NCBI RefSeq assembly: GCF_000237925.1 | Contig: NW_017386000.1 | Span: forward strand, 372,001-436,000 | DNA: 64,000 bases | Direction of reading: 5' to 3' | Source: Schistosoma mansoni | Taxonomy: Eukaryota > Platyhelminthes > Trematoda > Strigeidida > Schistosomatidae | Shown: piece by piece, positions 43,321 through 55,400 of the stretch | Layout of the letters: each line of letters opens with the position of its first letter | Numbering within the stretch: position 1 is the first letter of the stretch | Translations under genes and position numbers: made by a program | Notes under the pieces: model-generated | Told to the model about the DNA's origin: nothing | Databases searched by the model: none | Seen by the model: the letters and a program-made list of their open reading frames with translations, nothing else

Positions 43321-43461
43321 ATGCTCATACATAAAATATTGAAATTCTTTCATTGCGCCAAATGTTTCATTCGTCAAAAAAGTGTATATACTACGACGCT
43401 AAATAATCCGAGATTCCAGTTTACCATACATTCGAAACCCATTGAATCGGTAGCTATTAAT
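43321..43461 (+). CDS. IARS2: IARS2 exon 1: start and presequence
   Basis: Residues 1-47. The ATG at 43,321 opens a Lys/Arg/Phe-rich leader with no acidic residue in the first 25 positions. The donor is AAT|GTACGT. An in-frame TAA in the following 34-nt intron shows that it must be removed. Confidence 0.85.
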
Positions 43462-46400
43462 GTACGTTGTCTCTTTGAAATAATGTTTCTCCAAGACTAA
43501 ATGGAATCACTTTTATAATCATCAACTAAAAAATGATGCTCAACATAAATTTATTCTTCACGATGGTCCGCCTTATGCCAATGGTGAACTGCATGCTGGG
43601 CATGCACTGAATAAAGTACTAAAAGATGTCCTTCTTCGCCTCAAACTTCTTTCTGGTCACTCAGTTGAGTATATTCCTGGTTGGGATTGTCATGGTTTAC
43701 CAATCGAACTTAAAGCCGTAGAAAATCTAAACATATCATCTCCAGAGGAAACGCGAAAGGTAAGTGTCTCGGTTATTTCTAAAACCTTACTAGTTAGCTT
43801 CACTACTAGCCGAGAAGTTTGTTAAAACCCAAAAAACGTCTTTTCAAGATTGGGGTATTATAGGATCCTGGACTGGATGCTATTCTACAATGGATAAATG
43901 TTTTGAGGCCGTTGAACTTAAAGCATTTTCAGATTTACATTCTAAGGCACTTCGTCATTTGTGCAATTAACGTTTTTTCATAGGGTTTTATTTTTCGAGG
44001 GTCTCTACCTGTCTATTGGTCCACGTGTACAAGGTCTGCTATAGCTGAATCAGAGCTGGAATATAATCTTGAACATAAAAGTTGCTCCGTTTATCTGAAA
44101 GTCATTTTGACGAGATATAACAACCATCTAAGAAAATATGTTAGCAGTAAGTAGATCTTGTTTCTGATAACTTATCTATCGTTAAGAGGATTCTAATGTG
44201 TATGCTATAATTTGGACCACTAACCCATGGACTATATTTTCAAACGAAGCTGTAGCATATGACGTAAATGCTACGTAAGTTCATAACGTTGTTTTTTGTT
44301 GATTCACATCAAATTTACTAAGTTGTAAAACAGCTCAGCCTAGTACAAATTGTTTTGCCCATGTCATACTACATCACGGCAAAATATAACTAACAAGACG
44401 TATGACTATAAACGTCAAAGTGATTGCATCGATTATAGGGAAAAAGAGGTCATCATTGCAAAACAATATTTAAGCGCAAGACTTAAGGGACTATGAAAAG
44501 TGGATGCATATGGGCTGTTACCCATCGTTTCCAACCACTGATCATAAGGCTGACCCTGACCAGATAGTTAATCGAACATTCATTGGCGTCGTGTACTGAT
44601 AATATGATCTTTATTTGACCACCTAGTCTTCTAAGTCCAACCACATGTTTAGAGAAAACTTGATATCCGAATTTCCAAATGCTAATAGAACATTTAAATA
44701 TGCTCAGCCCCCAAATGCCCTGGTACGGCCGAGAGTGGGGAGAGTCTGCTCTCCCTCTCGAAATGCTCTCATATGGTCACGCGAATATATAGCCTCTGTC
44801 AGGGAAGTCCTACTCACTGCCTTCTCGTGGCGGGGGTGTTGTTCACAAAATTGAGAGGACGAAAAGCGAATGTCCGGCACTTTAACTGGGTTGGTGGACA
44901 CGGAAAGTCCACCTAGGGAAGTTGGAAAACCCTCATTCCAAACCAATGGTGCACATGGACTCCAGTATCCTGAAGGAACGATTGGCGTATGAACCAACTG
45001 TTGGTCACCAGCTACCATGTGACTGCATCTCCTCACGATGCTCCACTGCCTTGTGGACTAGACCTTTAGGTCAAAGGCTCCTGGTGTGGTCCCCTAAGAA
45101 AACCACCTGCTTCAGTTTGGGCACCTAGGTAGTATCACAACCCTCAAATAAATCTCATTTGATTTGTGAGGCGCATATTTATTTGGTGCTTCCTTGTACC
45201 AATATTTATGTGTTTAAATAAATAAATAAATAACAATACTGATGGTTGATTTTTGTTACAATTTTCTTAGTTACGTTGTTCTACAATGTCAAGCGTCGAG
45301 GGAGGTCTATTTAGTCAGCAAGAATTTTTCGGATAAATTGATATCCCTTTTACCGAGAGCAAGATTACACAAAGTTGGTGAGCTAATAGGTAATCAAACA
45401 GTACAACGTAAAATATACTTATATTTTAGGTAATGACCTTTGTGATTGTTTTTATTACCATCCCACCCGTGTTTCCTGTGAAATGCCGTTTTTGCCTAGC
45501 TCTCATGTTTGCGAGTCTGTCGGTACTGGTTTGGTTCATATAGCTCCTTGTCATGGAAAGGAGGACTTCGAATTGGCAAAAAAATATGATTTACCGTTGG
45601 TATGTTCACTGTCATAAACTTTCCTTTTTGGTAAAATTTGAAAAGCTGTTCACAATCAGGTTTTACTAGTTTATCAGCTTACAAAACTCGATTGATTATT
45701 TTATCATCATTTTTGGCCTTTTTATCTACTCAATTAGTTTTTTTCTATGTAGAACTTGTTTGTCGATGAATCTGGTTGTTTCACTCAAGAAATCGGTGCG
45801 GAATTGGCGGGTCTCAGCGTGTTGGATGAAGGAAATGCTTCAGGTATGCTTTTCTCTACATGGCGTTTTTATTTCATTTCCAATTTAGCTTCGTTATCAG
45901 GTGGCTAACTTCGGGACCCGAAACATCTCTTTTTTTTATTTGAGGCATACCCACTGTATGCGTTCTTAGTCCATTGACTCTTGGAGTATCTGCTAACCTA
46001 TGAACCTAATAGCAACCACAAGGTCATCAAATATACTGTACAGCCATGAAAGTTATCTCTTTCATTAGTTACTGATAGAGTCTTATTTGCTAATCTTTAG
46101 TGTGGTTTTTTTCGTACATTCAAAGTTTTAAACAATTTAATAATTTCTGTTGCAAACCCGTTTTACCAAATTCATCGGAGACAGTTTTAGATAATACGTT
46201 TTAAGCTGATTGTTAATGTTTTAATTTGTGACCAAGTTGTGCTTTAAAATACCAAGTTTAAACTTGGTCAAGCAACATCATTTGTCGTTCAACATGGTTT
46301 ACATGTTAATACAATATTCTACACAAATCGACTAAATTGCACTTATTTTTTATCGGTATCGTCATATTGTACCACAGCATTTATATTCCTTTAAGGTTTA

Positions 46401-49400
46401 TTCCATGATCACACGTTTCATATTGTTTACATTTAGTAATCAAATTACTTGAACCAATCACTATACACAAAGAAGTTATATCTCACAGCTATCCTTACGA
46501 CTGGCGTACGCGGAAGCCTGTTGTTATCCGACTCTCAAGTCAGTGGTTTGTCGATACAGAAAAGTTATCTCATTTCGCTTTGGTAAGTATAGTCAAGGGT
46601 TTACTCAAGACAGTTTTTCATCACTATTTTAGCCTGATACTCAATGATTTTACTAGATAATCACTGTTTTAATTGAACAAACATCTCATTGAGAAAGTAT
46701 TGGCAGATCGTAAACTTTTACTAGTGAGGTAATTCGTTTTGAACAATGAACGTAAATATTTTCTAAATGCATACCACCGTAAGGAATCAAAACTTCCTCT
46801 TCCCACCACCATTCCAGGTTAATCTGAAGACAGTAGGCATTTCTTGAGGATAAGATTTTTTAGATGTATAAGAAAATGTCAACCGAGCCATTTACCTTTT
46901 AGTATCATTTTACTCAGATTAGGCAATCACCACTGGGGAAAGTGAAAAAAAATCAATTAGGTTTAGCCATAAGTTAAGTAGTGAAAACCAGTGGCACATA
47001 ATGTAAAGATATTTGGCGAAAGAGAACTGGGTTCAAACTATTTTTAACGAGTTGAAGGTATTCTTAGAGGATTAATTATCCCTAACATAGGGAGATAAAA
47101 TGTTCATCGATTACATCTTAATGTTTATTCACCTTTGAACTGTTAGGTTATACATTTTTGAAAATGTACGTTAGGACCATTATACCAGTTGGTCTTCTTA
47201 TCTTTAGTATGGTTGATATAACTATTGAAGGCTGTCATAACCGTCAAACGTACTTAAAACGTCAGAATGGGTAGGGATACTCGTACTTATTAGTGTCTTC
47301 AAATACGCTAGTAGATAAGCTCATCCAAATATTTTATTATTAGATGCCTATTACCGTTTCTAAACTTCGTTTCAAAACATCTTATTCTATTCTCTTTTAG
47401 TACGGTGCATTCTAGTTTTCAATGATATTTTATGTATTCTTTTTGTATAGGAAGAATATAAAAAAGTTAATGTTATTCCTGCTTCTCATAAGCATTCTAT
47501 GCTTCCATTCATATCTCAAAGACCAAATTGGTGTATATCACGTCAACGAGCTTGGGGTGTTCCGATTCCCGTACTTTTCAGAAGAAGTGATTATTCCCCA
47601 ATCATAGATTAGTATGTACCTGCCTCTTTCCTTCTCTCTCTCTCTATATATATATATATAACATTGATAATTACTGATAATAATAAACAAATATGCACAC
47701 AAACGAAAATTCGAATCTTTCAGGATTGCTTATATTCTTATAGTATCATTACTTTAAAGTAGGAACTGATCAGCCAGTATCTGACATCACTACCTGCCAA
47801 ACCCACTTCATAAGTGATCAACTTAGTTACATCCTAATGTATAGTACAGTATAATCACCAGATATCTGTGCTTCTGACAGTAAAAATATTATTTCCTAGC
47901 TTTGTCTTTAAACATTATCTTTTTGCTCTCTATTTGACGATAATGCGTTGTTGTGTAATGTATGAGTCATTTACATATTAGAGTGTTATGAAAGTAGTGA
48001 AGAGTTTAAAAGAATAATAGTATCTAGAGGTTTATACAGAAATGTTAAAAGACTCGGATGGAATCATGTTATTAATATCATTTCACATTTTCAGTTATCG
48101 TATCCCGTTCCCCCAGTTACGCATCTTGAAGACCCACATTCACGACTGTCATCTTCTAGTAGCTACATTCTGTCCTGACCTTTTAATTACGTTTTTCTAC
48201 ATCCATACTTTTATACTAACCATTATTTCACGTCTCGATATTTTTAAGTGTGTAGTACGCATCCCAAATACTTTCGTCGGACTGTTCACGAAATCCTATA
48301 AGCTGAAGTTGTCTGAATTAAGGTGAACTAAAAGTATTCGTAATTTAATACCCTTCCTTGCAAATGATCAAAATAGCACTACTTCGTTGTCTAAAATGTA
48401 TGTCAGTTGTTTCAAATTCACTTTGATGAGCACTTGTTGTAATGTGTCGTTTACGTTGACTGTATTTTTATCGTTTTAACCTTGTTTTGACATTTTTCTA
48501 GTGTCGTCTTAAAATCTTTGCATGGTTTTTGTATTTTCAGTGATTTAATTGACCACATTAGTAGTCGTGTGGCCTCCGAAGGTAGTGATTTTTGGTTTAC
48601 TGAAACATGTGATCAACTTATCCCTGAAATATTTTGGAAAAAGGTTAGAGGTTCCTCCTTTCACCCATGTATAATAGTTTTCTGATTTTTGCATAACACT
48701 AACGTGTGTACAGATCAATCCATAGATCTCATTAAATTTCATGCAAGTAGTTCCCTTCATTTATTAAGATCTCATCAAAGTTAGTGTTTTTTCTTTGTAT
48801 AACTAATACTTTTGTGGCTAATAGAATTAAGAAATTTGAATAATTTCTCTCCTACTGTTAAGTCTGTAATCCAAATATAGTAAACATGCGTGCAAATTAC
48901 ACCGATTACGAGGTTTGGAGGTTTTTTTCAATTCGAAACTTTTTGTACAAGAGTACTTATGTTGCTCCCAAATGCCCTGGTACGGCCGAGAGTGGGGAGA
49001 GTCCGCTCTCCCTCTCGAAATGCTCTCACATGGTCACGCGAATATATAGCCTCTGTCAGGGAAGTCCTACTCACTGCCTTCTCGTGGCCGGGGTGTTGTT
49101 TACGAAATTGAGAGGATGAAAAGCGAATGTCCGGCACTTTAACTGGGTTGGTGGACACGGAAAGTCCACCTAGGGAAGTTGGAAAATCCTCATTCCAAAC
49201 CAATGGTGCACATGGACTCCAGTATCCTGAAGGAACAAATGACGTATGAATCAATCGTTGGTCACCAGCTACCATGTGACTGCATCTCCTCACGATGCTC
49301 CACTACCTTGTAGATCAGACCTTCAGGTCAAAGTCTTCGGGTGTGGCCCCCTAAGAAAACCACCTGCTTCAGTTTGGGCACCTGGTCAGTATCACAGCCC

Positions 49401-52400
49401 TCACACAAATCAAATGAGATTTGTGCGGCGCATATTTATTTGGTGCTTCCTTGTACCAATATTTATGTGTTTAAATAAAATAAATAAATAAACTTATGTT
49501 GGTTAACCTATTTTTATATGAGTATTTTTACTCTAAACTTTGATTTTTTTTACTTTATATGCTGGAAATTTTTTGCATTATTAAAAATTCCGATTAGTTA
49601 TCAATCATTTCGTTAAGCTCTCACGAACAAAGCTGGCTTCAAATATGTGTAAATTATTTTATTTAATTACACAGCTATTCGTTTATATATTTCTGTTTAC
49701 CAACATTTGTTTGCTTGTTTTTTTCCTACTACTTTTAGTGGTCTCTTGAAAGTCATGACGTATATAAAAGTACAGAAGTGTTTGATGTTTGGTTCGATAG
49801 TGGTCTTTCATGGTTGTGTGTTATAAATAGTATGTTTCTATGTTTTAAAAGTTGTATAATAGTCAGTTTGGTAAATTTCTGTAGTTATACTTATAAACAC
49901 TCCGTAAAGTAATAAATTCAATAACTGTATTACACATGAACAACACGTTACTAGACGTTTTCTTATTTCACTGGCATCAATTGGTAGTGTAGTGAACGAA
50001 AACTCAGGTACGGTAAACCAATTTATTTGTTTATATAAAATTAAACGGTGTCTTTGTAAATTTGAAAATCACAAATTAAATACATCGTTTGGATATCTTC
50101 CTTCAGCTGTCCTTCGCATACTCCATTCTTCCGTTTCAGTTGTTAATCCAATTGCTCTCTGTTTCCCTTCCTCTTCTCTCTATTTAAATCTTTTGCTGGT
50201 AAGCATTCCTATTCCTGCTACATTCTACTTATATCTGTCCTCATAAGTAGCGCACAGCACAGTGTGACCGTTACTGTTCACATAGTTCATTTTGAAGTAA
50301 AACTAAAATTAGATACTCACCAACAATTGAAATTTATCTCACAATTTCATATGTTGATTAAATTATGAATTTATTTATTATAAAATTCTAACTACATCAG
50401 CCTTATTATAACGTTTTGTATGTGAATTATTAATTGTCCATGTTTGAATTATACATTACTCATGAATGTTTACTGAAATTAAAATTTTCAAACAAAACAA
50501 GTGTTTGGTTTACTTCTTGTTTCTTTCTTTTATCACTCCATTGTAGGCAGTAATTATTCACGCTTACCTTGCTCAAATCGTGTTGCAGATACTTATTTGG
50601 AAGGTCATGATCAATTTCGTGGTTGGTTTTCGGCTTCACTTTTACTTAGTATTGCACTTACTGGATGTGCACCTTTTAAGTAATTATATAATCAAATGCT
50701 TAAGTTCTTATTTGTATGTTTAGATTTGTCTTTCACTTATCTGTACTTCAAACTTCGGTTGACTAGATTAGAGTAGCATAATTTTAATCAATTTATTTGT
50801 AATAGATAACATAAAAGGATCTATCTTCCTTTAAACCTTAAGATTAAAATTGCTTCATAACGTTCTTCCTTCCTATACTATATCCTTATATACAACCTAT
50901 CTTTTATATACTACCACCACTAAATTAACTATTTCTTTGAATCCGGTGTTCATCTTGTTGTGCTAACGAGGTATGGCAACTTGAACCGATGCATAAATGT
51001 GCCTGGTCCTACGTTGTAGCTGACTGACATAAAAGGATTACAGGTTTTACATCAATTATTACCTCCAAGTCGTTGCTTGTGGGTTATGGACTAGCTAAAA
51101 ACAGTTTTCAAGCTTTGTTTTAGACTTTAAATGGAACTATGTTGGTTGATAAGGCTGTGAAGATAATTATTTAGCACATATCTAATTATTGCCTTCATCG
51201 ACCATTTTCTAGCTGAAACATTTTGAGCCAATAAAATACCAAACTTATCAGACCGAGATTGCACTTCAGATTTAATTGTATGGGGAAGTGACTTTTAGAA
51301 TACCGAAAGTTGTAGTCATATGTTGTTATTCTACCAAAGACTTGAGGTTGAGTTTCGGGATCCGTGTGAGTCATGAACACAGCATATTTGCAGTTTTTTG
51401 AAACATTATACGTACTAAAATTTGAATTCATGTCAGTTAAAATCATTTTCGATTTATTGAAATTCACAATGTGTTTTAGCCTGTGTTGAATAATATAAAT
51501 GAGTACTCACATTTGCTTAGTAACTTGCACCTGATTACTATTTACAAAAAAGTATTTTGAAATTTTGACTAAGTTTCATTGATGACGGTAATCGAATTGA
51601 GACGCTTATCAATGAAAATAAATGTGAGTACAGTCCACAGGTGAACTTGAAGAAGCTCAGAAGGAGCCGAACATATTCCATCCAATCAGTTTTTGGAAGA
51701 ATATTCCAGAATTAGTACGTGTAGCTCCCCTATTGGACAATGCTAATAACCCATGTGTGCGGATTGGATAACTAAAATGATGATTTCGTTTTTACTAAAA
51801 ACTACAAATACCTGACAGTTTTGTACCATAATTGACACTGTGTTGGGAATAACATTCCTACTTACTAGTCTTTTCTCTTGCGACGTTGCAGGTTTGATCG
51901 TTCAAGTAGCATCGTAGTACGCGGCATAGCAAGAATTTAAAGCTCTAGATATAACAGTAAATGAAACGTTAGAACTGGAATGTGTATATTATCATCAATA
52001 TTAATGTGTTAGTCGTTTAAAAGTTTTATGGAAACCAATTACTTTATAGTTAAAATCACATATTACTTTTCTCTGTATTCTTCTGTGATTTTCTAACTTT
52101 CAGATTTTATTTTATTTTAGAAATCTTGTAATACATGGTTTTGTTGCAGATTCGTGTGGTCGTAAAATGTCGAAATCTTTAGGAAATGGTATTACTCCAA
52201 AAGAATTAATTTCTAGTCAAAATGGATGTGTTGACATAATGCGTCGGTGGGCATGTTATTCCGGTTTAGATACTGTATGTCATTTAGGTTCTAAAGAAAT
52301 CAGTCAAAATGCTGCTAGTTATAAAGCTGTAAGGAAAAGAACGATTTTTTTTATTATTTTATTTATTTATTTAAACATATAAATATTGGTACAAAAGGGT

Positions 52401-55400
52401 ACCAGATACATATGCGCCACACAGATATCATTTGTTAGTTGCATTACAATACACTGCGTCCTTTTTTAATGTTTGAGCATAAAAATTACCATTTATATGC
52501 TGATTCGTTTTGATGAAGTTTATTCTAGGTGTAAAACAACTAATGGAACTTTATTTAGATTAATAGTTCACAAATGTATAGGGTTTTGAGTTTGAATTCC
52601 ATCCTTATTGCATGATAATATGGAATGTACTTCTAATTGACTTGTTTTTAGTTGAAAAAAGTATTTCTCAATAAAACTTCTTATATACCAATATCTTAGT
52701 TACATGGTGGAGCAGTAGCTTAGCATTCGACTCCCAAACACTTCGTCTTCAACCCGAGTCTTGTTCTGCCTACTTCGACCAAAGCATCCAATTAGTGTTC
52801 ACTAGTCCTCACACATAAAGTTTACTCAAACCCAAGTTCAGGAATCTACGCTCGACAAATGGTCTAAGTCATAATAGTTGCGTAAACGATGCGTTTGTCA
52901 GAACACATCTAGTAGAATGTGCTTTTAATAACCACTTCGATAATCAGTGTTCATGTATATTCCATCTAACATTAGGTACCTCCGTTATTCATATTTAATG
53001 TTGAACTTTTTACATATGTAAATATTATCGGTAGGTGTTTACTGAAAATAATCTACTTGATATACTTCCAATTTCACTTTTAGACACATTTTTTTACCAT
53101 CATTCTCAAATTATATCTATACTACATGACGTTCACACTGACTATCTTGATTTGTAAGGCTTTTCACGTCCTAATAACGTCATAACTGTAATCTGATTAC
53201 ATCATTTTACCTATTTCCTAATAGGTAGATTATTTTTTTCGCTTTAATCCCAATACACAATCTACAAGGATAGCCATTACTTAGAGCTTAAGTTACCTTA
53301 GGAGTTCAGTTAAATGAGGAATTATTTATACCCTTTATCCTTTCAAATAAAGACAACAATATGTATAAAATGGCTACTATATCTTACAGTTGTATTCACT
53401 CCCCATATCTTGAAACGTTCATTTCATCAGCGTCATAGTACTCTCTGACATATAGTGATTTTTGCGTTCTGTGCCATTTTGTAGTGGACCACCTTTATCT
53501 TGATGTTTGACTTGTAATTTTCTCTCGCTTTTGTACTATATGAAAATCTTCGAACTCCTTTGAGAAAACATAATCCCCCTAATTCCATAAAAATTATCAG
53601 GAAAGGGTTATCATTTTTCCTAATTATCGTTCTGATATTTACACCTTGTAATCCTATCTTTGAGTGGAGCCTTGGGTAAATGAATAAGGCGTTTGACTTC
53701 GAACTATTGGGTTAGAGTGTCTGAGTCTTGTTCCACTCAATTAGGTTTTGATATCATGTTACTATCACTAGCCCTCACATATAAAGTGTCTCAGAACCAA
53801 GTACATGGGTCTGTATTTTATAAGTCGGTCGCGTCATATATCAACACTACCCAACTCGCTCACATCATCAAAAGAATGCGTTAACGTTTTTTTTCAGTGG
53901 ATCCAATATGTTATAGCCTTTGTTCAATTGACATTTTCACCTTATAGCTACGCAACAGTCTACGCTTTATGACTGGAAATTTATACGATTTTTGTCCAGT
54001 TACCCAGCTAAATTACAATGAAAAAACAAATTACTCACTGTCTAAATTAATTTTGGATATGGCAAACAATGTTAGTGAAGATACGTGCAATTCTCTTTGT
54101 CTTACTGCATTGGATAAAGCTGTTCTCTATTCTCTTTCAACTATTATTTCAAATTCATTGAATACTTACTATCCACAATTTCGATATAATACAATTCTAT
54201 CTGAAATTGATCAATTTTTATCGTATTTATCATCTGTATATATAACTTCAGTTAAAGACAGGTAACTGCATTTCTATTTTTTTGTTTTGTATTCTATTTT
54301 GATTTCTATGTTCCATTTATCTTCGTTTTCTAATAATAGCCAATATAAATCGGCAGCTCGTTTGTGCTTTTCTATTGAAAAAGTAATGTACATTACTTAG
54401 TATTGCATAACTTTCTAAGAAGTAGTCGATTTTCAGCTCCCAGAAAGTGTCAAAAGTTTTAGAGATGTTTTAAATGTACATAAAATTGAGTAGTGATTTC
54501 TACTCAATGTTAATGTGCATTTTACCCATCTCATCATACAACGATAGACTTTTTTAAACAATCACAGCTCTTATTTAACATCATAAGTGTTTATTTCTCT
54601 AATGTACTCACTAAATTGTGCATAGGTAGCTAAACCAATTTTCTTTCACCTGTAATGTATTTCAAATGTACGGATAATATGTGGGAAAGTTATCATTGTT
54701 AAAAAGTGTAAAATCGTTGATCTGTCAGTTTGATATTTCCTTACTTTGAATTCCGTTTCTTAATGCTACTTGATCTAAATATTTCTGACAGATAATTTAT
54801 ACTGATATCAGACGAGTCAACCACTTTTTCACTGTACTATAGTATTTAAGACTATATATTGTCAGTCGCATTTTTGTTTGATATTATACTCAGTTATAAG
54901 ATAGTTATTGTCTTGTGATTTTATGGTGTGTGCTACTAATATCGACAGATATAATTATTTTATTTATTTATTTGAACACATAAATATTGGTACAAGGAAG
55001 CACCAAATAAATATGCGCCGCACAAATCTCATTTGATTTGTGTGAGGGCTGTGATACTGACCAGGTGCCCAAACTGAAGCAGGTGGTTTTCTTAGGGGGC
55101 CACACCCGGAGACTTTGACCTGAAGGTCTGATCTACAAGGTAGTGGGGCATCGTGAGAAGATGCAGTCACATGGTAGCTGGTGACCAACGATTGATTCAT
55201 ACGTCATTTGTTCCTTCAGGATACTGGAGTCCATGTGCACCATTGGTTTGGAATGAGGGTTTTCCAACTTCCCTAGGTGGACTTTCCGTGTCCACCAACC
55301 CAGTTAAAGTGCCGGACATTCGCTTTTCATCCTCTCAATTTCGTAAACAACACCCCGACCACGAGAAGGCGGTGAGTAGGACTTTTGTGGCAGAGGCTCT

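Noticed and set aside
43794-43810. Alternative acceptor for IARS2 exon 3 (before AAGTTTGTT)
   Set aside because: It keeps the phase but drops LASLLAE, which fits the usual spacing before the conserved KxQKxSFxxWG region. The CCTTACTAG acceptor also gives a 34-nt intron like its neighbour.
43947-43960. GT at 43,956 (CTTC|GTCATT) as the IARS2 exon 3 donor
   Set aside because: Joining it to the next exon shifts the frame and destroys [13 protein letters not shown]. The GC donor restores the conserved reading.
39719-45128. Open frames of 63-121 codons repeated in the 0.5-kb elements (minus-strand frame beginning [12 protein letters not shown] and plus-strand frame beginning [10 protein letters not shown])
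   Set aside because: They recur only because the element is repeated. They occur on both strands, end at different points in different copies, and show no domain. I treat them as by-products of a moderately GC-rich repeat, not genes.
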